A DNA stretch of 64,000 nucleotides. It comes from Epithemia pelagica (taxonomy: Eukaryota > Bacillariophyta > Bacillariophyceae > Surirellales > Surirellaceae). Of this stretch, positions 40,074-49,558 are shown piece after piece. Numbering within the stretch: the stretch's first letter is position 1; the number at the start of each line of letters is the position of its first letter. The notes under the pieces are model-generated. The model did not search any database. It was not told the DNA's origin and saw nothing but the letters and a program-made list of their open reading frames with translations. The DNA is taken from the NCBI GenBank assembly GCA_946965045.2, contig OX337232.1, positions 1,736,001 to 1,800,000 of the forward strand. The letters run 5' to 3'. Position numbers and translations under genes: made by a program.

Positions 40074-40651
40074 ATGATAGGGGAAGGAGAGCCAAACGAT
40101 CGCGGTTTGCCAAAAAGGATTTGAGATTGTGGGTCGGGGGTTAGTAGAACATCGCCTTGCTCGTGGTTCCGAGTTGAAGCTTCTTCAACGTTCCGAATGA
40201 ATGTCGCACTTGCTGGTGAGGAAGAATGGCTTGTAGACGGGGTCGGGCATTGAGAACTCTGGTGCTCATCCTTGGGGGAACGTAATATCGGTTGGGTCGT
40301 ACAGTCAGTCTTGGGGGAATGAGAATTCGCAACCGTCGATGCGGGCTTATGTTTATCGAAAATTTTGGTCTTGAAATTTTTCTGGAAACGGACCGTCGGT
40401 TCAGATGGGGCTGGCGACGGTCGTAAGATCTTTTCTTTCACATCAGCAGAAGAGATTCGGCGTTCATCAGAAAAGACTTGGGGAATCAACGGAGTTGGAG
40501 TTCTTGGAACTTGGAAAGGAATGTCACTTGGATCTGGTGGGATCGTAATCGGTTGTCTTCGTGTGATTGGTGGTGATGGAGGGTAGAGAGATGAGAAGTA
40601 AGAGGAACCGTTTTTTTCTAGAAGAAGGGAATACGCTGTTACCCGAATCAT
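40070..40651 (-). CDS. Small DIRS ORF between Gag and RT
   Basis: 193 codons from ATG 40651. Pro, Ser and Thr rich, with segments such as PPSPPITRRQPITIPPDPSD; no catalytic motif, and no protease Asp box is seen. It overlaps the RT frame by four bases at its end and may be the N-terminal part of a frameshift fusion with RT. It could equally be a linker without independent function. Confidence 0.6.
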   Translation of the reverse strand: MIRVTAYSLLLEKNGSSYFSSLYPPSPPITRRQPITIPPDPSDIPFQVPRTPTPLIPQVFSDERRISSADVKEKILRPSPAPSEPTVRFQKNFKTKIFDKHKPASTVANSHSPKTDCTTQPILRSPKDEHQSSQCPTPSTSHSSSPASATFIRNVEEASTRNHEQGDVLLTPDPQSQILFGKPRSFGSPSPII

Positions 40652-40670
40652 CAATCAACCCGGCAACTTG

Positions 40671-43481
40671 TCAAGTGTTCTTCTTGGCGTCGGCAAATGC
40701 TTTCTTGTAAAAGGCTGACATCGCCTGGCCCTTCCCATGCTCACGAGGGTCTGCGTGGCTGAAGGGGCATTGGTTACCATTTCGGCAATATTTCAAGGTA
40801 AAAAGCTTGTTGCAAAACGGACGGTCAACTCCTTCTACCGTCATATGAGGGATTTTCTCGAGCACGGATCGTGAGAAAACTCGGGAGTACTGGAGGTCGG
40901 TGGGAATACACCAGTCAGAAGGAGAGTCAAAGCGAACAATAGTGGGGGGAGGGGCGCTTGGATCGACAGTTGCTTTTCGTTTCTGCGAGTTCGACGAATG
41001 GTTTGTGGATGAATTCTTAGAAGAATCATTCTGTCCTCTTGCCTTGGCTCTGATAGCGGACTCAATGAACTTGGGAAGCATCTTGCAGATGTCTTCTTTT
41101 GATTTGATCTTGTCGCATAACTTGTTTATGTGGAAGTCCAACCGGTCACTACGGATATCCTCAACACACTTGGCGTCCTCAAGGTATATATCGATAAAGC
41201 GTTGGATGGCGAATTCGATCGAGAAAAGGACACGACACAAAAACGTTGGGTCCACGGCTTGACTGCTTCGGTAGATGTATCGATTGGAGAGTAAATGTTC
41301 AACCATCTTGTGGAGCTGCAACGCGACAAAACATTCGTTGTTCCAAATGGCACAAGCGAAAAGGTAGAAGGAACGAAGTTGAGTCTGGTATTCGTCACAG
41401 GAAAGTGGGCAGAAGAGCTTCTCGTTGACAAAGATGTCTCTCATGTCCTTTGTTGATAGTCCGTTGTCACTCCGCAAAGAGCTTTCATAGATAGCATGCT
41501 GGATGTGGTGGTCGAGAGCAAGGTGGGAATCTGGACCAGGGCAACAGTATGGGTCAAAGGAGAAAGGCGAGAAACCACTTGGGTGGTCGTTTCCTCGCCA
41601 ACGTAGACCAAACTTCTGCAACACACCACACTGACCAAAAAGGATATAACAAGCGTTATCTGATTTGCGGAAAACTCGAGCGTGAATCGTCGAGTAAAGG
41701 GTGTGGGTGCTCTTCTGATGAAATAGTTCGGTCGCGATCTCCGAGGGTGACGAGGGCAGCTCAAGGGAGGATGGACCGACTTGACCAAAGACAATAGCAT
41801 TCCGAAGGTAGGTGGTATGTTTGAAAATCTCTTTCTTTTCATCTTCTTTCTCACGGGTAATCTTTGAGGTATGTTTGGCAATGGCATCCGAAAAGTTTTC
41901 GACTAACTTCTCCGTCATGTAAATGGTGTCAGATGAGATTCCATTCGAGACATGGTGGTTCTGGGAGAACATCGGTGGCTGACCAATAGGAGGAACAACT
42001 GGGACGTTTGGGTTAATGGGTGGTAAAGGATCTTGAGGGATGGCTGCCTTTAAAGAAGGAAACAGTTTCGTCGTGTAGCATTCGAATGCCGTCAAAGCGT
42101 CAGTCGAGTTGGGAGGGACTTCGATAGCAATCGGTTCAGTACTAGAGTGCTTGTGGTAGGCAAACCAAAGAAACCGGAACAAGTCGTGGCTAGACTTGAT
42201 CAGCTCGTGGTACATTGGAAATGAGGTGCATTTCATCTGAAGCTCATGTGGGGTCGAAATCATCCAACGCTTGTTCAGAAACTTGAAGATGAGAGAGGCC
42301 AAAAATGGTGCGGTGCAACGAGAAGAGCTCAAGTCTTGTGAACCAAAGTGATCCAACAATAAACCGGAGATGGAAGGATGGAGGGGGAACAGACCTTTAA
42401 GAGCGAAGGTGGTCGCAGCCTCATCCTTGTCAGTCGTAGGTTTCTTGAGATTTCCAAAACGCAACAAATCAAATTTGAAGGATGGGAGAACGTTTTTGGC
42501 ACGGGACTTGGATGCAGACATGGCGTTCTCATCGATGCAACAAAACTTAATAATCTCGTGGGCGGTAGGAACATCGGGATACTCTACTGTCAAGAGGAGC
42601 GCGTCAATGTCTTCAGGGTCGATCCAAATAGGGGGAGAGCCGAATTCACGCTGGGACAAGCCAAGGAAAATCGGATCGGGATTCACGAAGTTTCCTGTAT
42701 TCGGGGCAACGATAAAGTTATGGACAATACGAATCTTGCCGCGATGGTCAACTCCCAAAAAGGCAAGGGGAGTCGAGCCCAAGTCGCAAGTGAGAAAGCG
42801 TTGGAATTTCTCAGCAGAAGAGACGGTATCAAACTTTTCGCAGAATTCAGTCCACGAATTGGGGAACTTATCCAAAGAGCGATGGAAAGGAGATACAAAA
42901 GCATCAGACCAATCTACAGGATCCATGGAATCGACTGTATTCAGACTCTCTTGGGGGAACGGGATGGGGAGACGGAAAAGATCGGAAGGACGGGACAGGG
43001 ATGTCGGCGTCTTGGTGTTGTCTTCGAATCCAATCTTGGGTTCGTGGTGTTTGGGCAAAGCCAAATCCTTTTTTGAAATCTTCTTATGGGTCGCCTTGTT
43101 GGAAGCGGAAGATTTCTTAGAGGTGTAGTTCGCCGGAGTAGTACCATCTTCATCCTGATCGGGACTCGATGAAGGTTTTGTCGTCTTCTTCGAAGTTTTG
43201 ACACTCTTAGAAGAACGGGACTCGAGACTTCCGGAACTACTCGAACGAGTGCGACGACGGCCAATGCCAGAGTCCTCGGGGACATCAGGAGGGTTACCGT
43301 CCAAGCTCAAAAGATCGTCATCGTCATTCGTACCGTAATGAGATTCGGGCTGGGAAGGCTGCGAGATAAACTGAGCCAAAGTGGCAGTCCCGTTGCCTTC
43401 AGTACCGCCAGAATCGGAAGGAGAAGCCGTGTCTTCCATGTTGGAAAACATCTCGTCGTCAAAGGCAGTAGTAACAGTCAT
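40671..43481 (-). CDS. DIRS Gag-like protein with CCCH zinc finger
   Basis: 936 aa from ATG 43481. The first 180 residues are Ser/Lys/Asp rich. The middle is globular and of unknown fold, with regions around WSDAFVSPFHRSLDKFPNSW and a later helical part near residues 690-820. Close to the C-terminus is CNKLFTLKYCRNGNQCPFSH, a clean C-x8-C-x5-C-x3-H finger of the RNA-binding CCCH class, instead of the CCHC knuckle usual in retroviral-type Gag. Its position as the first ORF of the element supports the Gag role. Frame intact. Confidence 0.8.
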   Translation of the reverse strand: MTVTTAFDDEMFSNMEDTASPSDSGGTEGNGTATLAQFISQPSQPESHYGTNDDDDLLSLDGNPPDVPEDSGIGRRRTRSSSSGSLESRSSKSVKTSKKTTKPSSSPDQDEDGTTPANYTSKKSSASNKATHKKISKKDLALPKHHEPKIGFEDNTKTPTSLSRPSDLFRLPIPFPQESLNTVDSMDPVDWSDAFVSPFHRSLDKFPNSWTEFCEKFDTVSSAEKFQRFLTCDLGSTPLAFLGVDHRGKIRIVHNFIVAPNTGNFVNPDPIFLGLSQREFGSPPIWIDPEDIDALLLTVEYPDVPTAHEIIKFCCIDENAMSASKSRAKNVLPSFKFDLLRFGNLKKPTTDKDEAATTFALKGLFPLHPSISGLLLDHFGSQDLSSSRCTAPFLASLIFKFLNKRWMISTPHELQMKCTSFPMYHELIKSSHDLFRFLWFAYHKHSSTEPIAIEVPPNSTDALTAFECYTTKLFPSLKAAIPQDPLPPINPNVPVVPPIGQPPMFSQNHHVSNGISSDTIYMTEKLVENFSDAIAKHTSKITREKEDEKKEIFKHTTYLRNAIVFGQVGPSSLELPSSPSEIATELFHQKSTHTLYSTIHARVFRKSDNACYILFGQCGVLQKFGLRWRGNDHPSGFSPFSFDPYCCPGPDSHLALDHHIQHAIYESSLRSDNGLSTKDMRDIFVNEKLFCPLSCDEYQTQLRSFYLFACAIWNNECFVALQLHKMVEHLLSNRYIYRSSQAVDPTFLCRVLFSIEFAIQRFIDIYLEDAKCVEDIRSDRLDFHINKLCDKIKSKEDICKMLPKFIESAIRAKARGQNDSSKNSSTNHSSNSQKRKATVDPSAPPPTIVRFDSPSDWCIPTDLQYSRVFSRSVLEKIPHMTVEGVDRPFCNKLFTLKYCRNGNQCPFSHADPREHGKGQAMSAFYKKAFADAKKNT

Positions 43482-43506
43482 CGTAGATCCAAAGTTGTTT
43501 TTGATT

Positions 43507-43673
43507 GTCTTAGTCTATCTATCTGTGTAGACCTCTCAAGATGGCAGTTGCAATGCTCGCAATCTCAAGAATTGTGAGCATGGACATCGCATCAAAGATG
43601 TCCAAGTCCGGTGGGGCTTGTCGTAGTCTATGTGCGATCAACTGCCCCGCTCCAACGTACGCACGACAGACAC
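43507..43673 (-). repeat. A1 copy of the 167-bp terminal repeat
   Basis: 5' terminal repeat of the DIRS element, 26 bp before the Gag ATG. Its pair is 35973-36139. Confidence 0.9.
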
Positions 43674-44076
43674 ATGTCAGGCAGAGCTCGGAACGTGAGG
43701 AATGTGGGGGTAACCCTATCACCAGGAAAGAGCCTACAGATAAAAAGTTATGGGGACATGTACATCTGAGGGGGTGGGGGGTACGGGAATGCGAGGGGTA
43801 CAAAACACCGAAAATTACGGTAATCTCTGGATCTGTACGATTCGCGACTCCTTTCATGTTTCTTTCGGTCGCAGTTAATAAAGGTTCTCATTATTTCTCG
43901 CTGGCATCTGTTTCGGAAGAATCGAAAAATCTTGTCGATACTCGTATTCGGCATTTGTGTTAACATTTGAAGCCCGCCTTCTTTTCGTTTGTGAACAGAA
44001 AGTCACTGTTGTATGGTCCCTCATTGCCCCCTGTCTTCTCCTCAGTTGCATCAAGTGCACAAAGTCAAACGTCCAA
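43674..44076 (+). promoter_or_regulatory. Upstream region of the reductase gene, with the right island boundary
   Basis: 403 bp between the 5' end of the DIRS element and the reductase ATG. It includes the right boundary motif (43795-43822). The reductase promoter must lie here or have been displaced by the insertion. Confidence 0.5.
43795..43822 (-). repeat. Right copy of the TA-ended inverted motif bounding the repeat island
   Basis: Reverse complement reads TACCGTAATTTTCGGTGTTT and ends GTACCCC, matching 31291-31325 in inverted orientation. It ends in TA like the left copy. Confidence 0.55.
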
Positions 44077-45084
44077 ATGTCGGGAATTCTGTCTAATCGA
44101 TTATGGAACTCTGCACATCGAACAGTTCTCAATGGCAAGTTCAAGCCTGCCGGTTGCGGAAAGATACGACACCTGTCGAACAAGGCAAAGACGAAGACTG
44201 CTCTAGTTCTTGGATCATCTGGTGCTTTGGGCTCGTCTGTATCGCGGTGCCTATGCCAAAATATGAATATGAAGGTCGTTGGTGCTGATATTTTGGAGTT
44301 ACCACCAGAACTTTCTGATGATTGGATTTTGGACGGCTTCATTTCGCTCCCAGAAAATGCTCGACTGCCGGAACTGACTGTGGAACTGCAACGAGGAGTT
44401 CAACAATATTTGCGCGGCCAAAAGGACAGTGATCCTGATCAAGAAAGCTCGAACGGCATTGACGTTATTGTTGTGGCAAGTGGGGGCTGGGAAGGTGATC
44501 CGTCTCTTCTTTCCCCCAACCCAACAGGCGAACCTCTGTTGACGCAAGAAGAAGGTGAAAAGATGGCTTCGGCCGCAGAAAGCTACACCGAATCCATAGT
44601 TCGCATGCGACATATGAACCTGGACCCTGTCATTGCTGCTGGAGTAGTGGCTCAACATTTGTCTTCAAATGAAAACGGACTAATGGTTGTAATTGGTGCG
44701 ACAGCTGCCTTGTCCCCAACGCCTGGTATGATTGGATACGGGCTGGCAAAGGTGGCAACGCATCACTTGGTACAGACATTGGGAATGATGACGGCGGGAG
44801 GCAATCCTTTGGAACGCAAGGCTTTGCGTCAGCAAGCCTATTTAACCCGACAGCCACGTCCTTACATGTCTGTCGTGGGAATTTTACCAACGACGATCGA
44901 CACACCCAATAACCGTAGGGCAATGCCGAAAGAGGACTTTGATCAATGGGCAAAGCCAATGGATATTGCCATGGAAATTGGAAAATGGGCAGAGAATCCT
45001 ATTTTACGGCCTCATTCAGGTAGCCTTGTGAAGGTATCTGGTAAGCCCGGTGGTCAAGGAGCCAGTTTTGAAATCGTCTTCTAG
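44077..45084 (+). CDS. Dihydropteridine-reductase-like short-chain dehydrogenase
   Basis: 335 aa, single exon. The Rossmann start TALVLGSSGALGSSVSRCL, the central DVIVVASGGWEGD and the active-site segment IGYGLAKVATHHLVQTLG (Tyr-x-x-x-Lys) match quinonoid dihydropteridine reductase, which regenerates tetrahydrobiopterin with NAD(P)H. The GGW block is typical of that family. The first 45 residues are basic and Ser/Asn rich with no acidic residues, like a mitochondrial presequence, whereas animal QDPR is cytosolic. An insertion between strands (about residues 95-130) is longer than usual. A related SDR with another substrate is possible. The DIRS element ends about 400 bp upstream. Confidence 0.83.
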   Translation: MSGILSNRLWNSAHRTVLNGKFKPAGCGKIRHLSNKAKTKTALVLGSSGALGSSVSRCLCQNMNMKVVGADILELPPELSDDWILDGFISLPENARLPELTVELQRGVQQYLRGQKDSDPDQESSNGIDVIVVASGGWEGDPSLLSPNPTGEPLLTQEEGEKMASAAESYTESIVRMRHMNLDPVIAAGVVAQHLSSNENGLMVVIGATAALSPTPGMIGYGLAKVATHHLVQTLGMMTAGGNPLERKALRQQAYLTRQPRPYMSVVGILPTTIDTPNNRRAMPKEDFDQWAKPMDIAMEIGKWAENPILRPHSGSLVKVSGKPGGQGASFEIVF

Positions 45085-45323
45085 AAGAAAATAGCATTTG
45101 ATCAGTGTGTCGAGAAACTGGGAGCACTTTTCCTTTGGTCACGCAAGGGCGTTGTTTGTCGCCGACACCCATACGATTAGGAGCAGTAAAAGTAACTTGA
45201 GCTCCCACCATACGCAACATAAGAACATGGGCGTAGCTATACTTGGAGTAGGGAAAATAGAATATACCTTTCGGATAATTTGCTTGCATAAGGCAAAGAA
45301 TGAAAAACAAGAGACAAAAAAAC

Positions 45324-46706
45324 TTATTTCTGGTATGAAACAGGAAAAATAGATTCAACGAGCCATGATTCTACCCGAGCAACGGATTGCTTTTCAAAGA
45401 GTAGACCCAAGAAATGCGACCCGTTGGTGTGGATATGTTGAAGTTTGGGGGAAGTCATGCCTTTGTTCTGGAGAGCTTCTACCAACGCAAGTCCGTCATC
45501 CCGAAGTGGATCGGCTTCATGCGTGACGACCAGGATATTGGGCACAACAGTTTCGTCGTCCCACCCTTTCTCTGGCATGTTCAAAACAGGATTAACCAGT
45601 CTTTCGTAAGGGGTTGCTCTCCATTTTGAGGCCACCCAGGAATCATGGTTAGATCCAACTTTTTTCCTGTCTTCGAACGTCATTTCGGAATCGAGGACAG
45701 CCGCCGTCTCATTGGAATCCGGCAACCCCAAGTATGATTTCCAACACCAACGCAACCATTCAACTGATGCCATGCGAGAAGACTTTGAATTCAAGAAGTA
45801 GCTTGTTGAGCCTGTTCTAGGGTCCAACATAGGACATAAGATAAGAGATGACTTGACCAAGCCCGGAAAGAGACGCTGGCTCTCCATAGTCAAAACGGAT
45901 GCTAAATTACCACCAGCTGAAGATCCACATATATGCAACGGAATTTTCTCCGTTTGACTTTTGTGTGCACTTTTCATGATATCTTTCACGAACGAAAAGG
46001 CAACAAGGCTGTCTTCCACAGCGGTTGGGAAAGGAAAGTCTGGAGATAGGCGATATTCAACCGAAGCCAAGATGAGTGGTTTTTCGACCTGTTTGCTGGG
46101 CCGTGACAAAAAATCAATTCCATCACTGCCCTTGGTTGATCCAATCGTCAGCCCACCACCATGGAAGAAAACAATCACGGGAATTGTGGAGTTGTGTTGA
46201 AAGAATTTTGTAACGTCGAGATCCTGAATAGGTATGGTGCCGTTTTTGTTTCTGGTGGCACCAATGTTCTCCTTGTCTTGAAGCAATGTTGACGGGAACT
46301 GAAGAAGGATCTCCACAGTGTCAGGTAGGCTTGAAGAATCATCGATGGGTGCAACCTTTGCTTTGTCGCGTTCTGTGACAATTCCCCATTCCTTGAGAAT
46401 ATCATGTTTCCGAGGCACAGCAAATTTGTACTGCATAATATCGCATCCACCCAATGATTTGCACCATGCTTTCACAATAGGCGGTATTGTCCCGTCCGCT
46501 TGTCCATCATACGAATCGCGAAGAGTTGTCAACTTCTTCTGAAGATCCTTGTCGGGCTTTGATGCTGGGTATTTAATCAAAGAGTCGAGAGGCAAGAGGA
46601 ATCGAACCACAAGTTGCACAATTTTGTCCACGAACGAAACATGGGGATGGAACCAAAAGCTGTAGGGTTCTGTTCTACCGCTCTCTTTCGAACTTGAGAT
46701 TCCCAT
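45324..46706 (-). CDS. Alpha/beta hydrolase of the hormone-sensitive-lipase/carboxylesterase type
   Basis: Hydrolase with the HSL family signature: oxyanion box IVFFHGGGLTIGS, SVEYRLSPDFPFPTAVEDSL, nucleophile elbow ICGSSAGGNLAS, acid in THEADPLRDDG and catalytic His in HTNGSHFLGLLF. I choose ATG 46706 (460 aa): it has a purine at -3 and G at +4 and opens MGISSSKES, a plausible N-myristoylation site. An in-frame ATG at 46871 would add 55 residues without family support. A hydrophobic segment (IVQLVVRFLLPL) near residue 30 may associate with membranes. Substrate unknown; lipid ester or xenobiotic ester hydrolysis is typical. Confidence 0.85.
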   Translation of the reverse strand: MGISSSKESGRTEPYSFWFHPHVSFVDKIVQLVVRFLLPLDSLIKYPASKPDKDLQKKLTTLRDSYDGQADGTIPPIVKAWCKSLGGCDIMQYKFAVPRKHDILKEWGIVTERDKAKVAPIDDSSSLPDTVEILLQFPSTLLQDKENIGATRNKNGTIPIQDLDVTKFFQHNSTIPVIVFFHGGGLTIGSTKGSDGIDFLSRPSKQVEKPLILASVEYRLSPDFPFPTAVEDSLVAFSFVKDIMKSAHKSQTEKIPLHICGSSAGGNLASVLTMESQRLFPGLVKSSLILCPMLDPRTGSTSYFLNSKSSRMASVEWLRWCWKSYLGLPDSNETAAVLDSEMTFEDRKKVGSNHDSWVASKWRATPYERLVNPVLNMPEKGWDDETVVPNILVVTHEADPLRDDGLALVEALQNKGMTSPKLQHIHTNGSHFLGLLFEKQSVARVESWLVESIFPVSYQK

Positions 46707-47237
46707 TGTCGATCGTACCTTCAAATTTCTGGATACGGAAGATATGATGATGCGACACATGACGTGGACTTTCGGACTTGCTGGCTCGTCACGAGTCGGC
46801 CCAGTATCCATCCAGTGCATACTCTCTTCGCGCTGGCCCCGCCACCCCCCATTCAGCTTGCCCAACCACATTTCTCTCACATGCACTTGCCCTTTCTACA
46901 ACCTAGCTACTACGCCCTCTACTAAATACTCGTAAAATGATTCGAGGGTATTTTCCCGTCAAGATACGATTGCAACGGATGACCCCCTCCTACCTGACAA
47001 AAAAGAGAAGGGGCAAGCGGCGACCGGTCTCGGAAGTCGGAAAAGGTCATTGCACACCCCAATGTTTGCCTAGAGTGTACGGATAGGGACATCATAATCA
47101 TAACCCTCTTTAATCTGGGCATCGAAGACGTTGGTCAAACCATTGAACTTGTCCGTTGCCCCTTGAAATCCTTCGTCTGGAGATCTCGATGATTGAACAT
47201 TTCTGAGGTGGAAGCGCTTCTTGTAAATTGCTCTGCC
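46707..47237. promoter_or_regulatory. Divergent region between the esterase and the phosphodiesterase
   Basis: About 530 bp between the chosen starts; part may be coding if the longer esterase start is used. No other feature recognised. Confidence 0.4.
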
Positions 47238-49247
47238 ATGTCAGCGACCGCTGATACTTCTTTTGCAAACCATGCACTCGCATTATCTGTTCAACACTGG
47301 ATGGACTTGGGTCGAGGACAAGACCCTGTGACCGGAACTCCAGGTAGCATTGAAGAAGCAGCCATTCGAATCACCAACATCCTCATAATCCGCCTGATTG
47401 CCTTGCATCACAGCCACCGCGTGGAAGACTTGGCGACCAGTACAGTCGCTGTTGCTGTGATGAGCTCGCCAGAGTCATCCTTGTTGATGGAGCAAATTAC
47501 TCCGTCCCTTACATTGCAACTTGAGACCTATGTCACCTGTATGCTCTACGGATATGTTAACGAACTGCCCTTCCACAACTACCAACACGCTTATCACGTC
47601 TGTGTTTCAGCCAACAAATTCATCGAGTCAATATTGATCTCATCAGGCAACGGCAATCCATCTCAAAACGCTTTCGGTCTGGGATCCAACCCATTATCGC
47701 TGTTAGCACTAATTTTTGCGGCTTTGGTTCATGATGTTGGTCATACTGGAGTCTCAAACTTTCAGCGCGCCAAAGATGACCAACCATTGGCCGAAAAGCA
47801 CCAAGATCCGTCTCTTCACGAACATCACTCGTTGCACATTGCGTTTGACGAACTACTTAAAGACGAATATTCCGAGTTGCGTAAGGTCATGTTCAAAGAA
47901 CCATCTGACTACGAGACATTTCGGCAGCTGGTTTTTGATGCTGTCCTGTCCACAGACATTGCCAACCCGGCAAGGGCTGAAGAGGCCAAGCTCAAGTATT
48001 TTGATGCCTTCCCAATGGCTGGTTCAAAGGAAGGCCCTGCTGAAGAGATCAATCGACGTTCATCCATTGCAAGTAATATTTCCATGCCACGTGCCTCTAC
48101 GAAAGAGAATCGGCGGGGATCCGTGAGTAGTGTTAGTTCTGATATCACAATGGATAGCTACTCCATGATGAAGCATCAGAACAAGGTGACACGGAACACT
48201 GCAGTCACACTACAGGCATGGAGAGCGGCAAATGGTTCTAATCATAGCAGCCCCAAGAGACATTTGGCCCGACGGCACTCGATTGAAACCATTTCTTCCA
48301 ACTTCTCTGAATTCGCGGCCGATTCGATTCGAATGACGAGGGACCGGCCTGAACATGCAAGGCGATCATCGGTTGGTGGAGTGCCACAGCGACGTCTGTC
48401 GGCTTCGCACAGTACCGACACTGGATTAATGGGCATGGCGCTAGAACGTCGTCGAACCGACGGACTAGGGAAAGATTCAAAGTCGAAACGTCGTCCAAAG
48501 AGCAAGAGATCCAAAAGCCTGGACTTTGTCGGTGCAGGAGTAGGTGGAGATGCTGACGACCAGTATGATGGCGAAAGCAGCATCTCCATGACTCCTCCTT
48601 CATCGGACGACGAGTTTGACGGCGTAGTCATCACTGGAATAACTGGCGCGAAGGGTTCACCTCGTTTACCCATGAAAAATCCAATTATCTCCAGCGTGGA
48701 TATTGAATCATATGATATGATGCTGAACCCGCCGGTTTCGACCAAAACAGAACGAGACAATAGACGTATGACTCGCCGAGCAAGCAATGGCGGTGCCCCC
48801 GCAGCTAACATTGGCTCCATCCATGAAGAACAAGTAGTAAATGGAAACTTTGATGTTGGAAGGAAACCTAAAGACACCAAGTTTGGTGGCGGGGCAGCGG
48901 ATGATTTGCGAGCTGCCGTTTTGATCGAGCTTTGTCTACGTGCTTCGGATGTGGCTCATTGGTACCAAAGTTGGGACACCATGACTCATTTCAACCGGAG
49001 AATTTTTCAAGAATTGTGTAAGGCGAGCAATAATGGACGAGGGTTTGACCCACGTCCAAACTGGTTTGACAATCAAGCAAAGATTATGGAAACATACCTA
49101 CTCCCATTAGCAGAACAAATCGAATACCTTGACGTACTGCGGAAGGGATCTGGAATAGATCTGGTCGCGTCCCTGGAATCAAACAACGATCTATGGCTTG
49201 TAAAAGGATTTGATGTTGTTGAAACACTCAAGGCTGAGACAGACTGA
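47238..49247 (+). CDS. Class I 3',5'-cyclic-nucleotide phosphodiesterase with large insertion
   Basis: 669 aa from ATG 47238. Hydrolyses cAMP and/or cGMP. The HD metal site is visible: PFHNYQHAYHV, AALVHDVGHTGVSN, then LSTDIANPA, and late ASDVAHWYQSW (third metal Asp) with NQAKIMETYLLPLAEQIEYL (the glutamine-switch region). Between LSTDIA and ASDVAH lie about 315 residues rather than the usual 70-100. The extra part is Ser/Arg rich with many RRxS-like sites (for example RRGSVSS, ARRSSVGG, RRLSAS) and is likely disordered and phosphorylated. No GAF domain or transmembrane segment is seen, so it appears soluble. Family secure, nucleotide preference unknown. Confidence 0.9.
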   Translation: MSATADTSFANHALALSVQHWMDLGRGQDPVTGTPGSIEEAAIRITNILIIRLIALHHSHRVEDLATSTVAVAVMSSPESSLLMEQITPSLTLQLETYVTCMLYGYVNELPFHNYQHAYHVCVSANKFIESILISSGNGNPSQNAFGLGSNPLSLLALIFAALVHDVGHTGVSNFQRAKDDQPLAEKHQDPSLHEHHSLHIAFDELLKDEYSELRKVMFKEPSDYETFRQLVFDAVLSTDIANPARAEEAKLKYFDAFPMAGSKEGPAEEINRRSSIASNISMPRASTKENRRGSVSSVSSDITMDSYSMMKHQNKVTRNTAVTLQAWRAANGSNHSSPKRHLARRHSIETISSNFSEFAADSIRMTRDRPEHARRSSVGGVPQRRLSASHSTDTGLMGMALERRRTDGLGKDSKSKRRPKSKRSKSLDFVGAGVGGDADDQYDGESSISMTPPSSDDEFDGVVITGITGAKGSPRLPMKNPIISSVDIESYDMMLNPPVSTKTERDNRRMTRRASNGGAPAANIGSIHEEQVVNGNFDVGRKPKDTKFGGGAADDLRAAVLIELCLRASDVAHWYQSWDTMTHFNRRIFQELCKASNNGRGFDPRPNWFDNQAKIMETYLLPLAEQIEYLDVLRKGSGIDLVASLESNNDLWLVKGFDVVETLKAETD

Positions 49248-49558
49248 CGGATGTCCTAAGATACGTTCAAAACTCAGAGGACGCAATTCATATCGTTGAG
49301 ACCTTCCTCATGACTTGCTAGCTAGGACCATTGATGGCATGGATTATCAAACCGTTAACTCTCGTGACATTAAACAACTTGAGAATATCGAAGAAAACGT
49401 CCTCCAACTTTGAGTCACATAGGCTGGTGAGAATCCTTTACTCTCGGCAATCAGTGTGGTGAAATCATTTAATGACTCTCTTAACCCGTATTGAAATTCG
49501 CTTATAAGCCATACCTTCGTGAGTCCTACCATAAGGCGGGTAAAAGCTATGTACGAAA
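49248..49558. other. Convergent intergenic region, no gene seen
   Basis: 311 bp between the convergent stops of the phosphodiesterase and RNase Z genes; likely two 3' UTRs. Confidence 0.5.

Larger units (their letters stand above)
35918..43673 (-). mobile_element. DIRS-like (tyrosine-recombinase) LTR-less retrotransposon
   Basis: 7.76 kb, minus strand. Order from its 5' end: A1 repeat (43673-43507), Gag (43481-40671), small ORF (40651-40070), RT-RNase H (40073-37293), tyrosine recombinase (37677-36341, frameshifted), B1 (36286-36260), a 120-bp segment, A2 (36139-35973) and B2 (35944-35918). Replacement of an integrase by a tyrosine recombinase and the split direct repeats are the hallmarks of the DIRS order (PAT/Ngaro-like repeat plan). 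A1 and A2 are 167 bp and differ at a single visible position, so the insertion is young. Exact borders are inferred from the repeats. Confidence 0.85.

Noticed and set aside
42370-43128. Long plus-strand frames opposite DIRS Gag
   Set aside because: Antisense to an intact Gag frame with a zinc finger; no features of their own.
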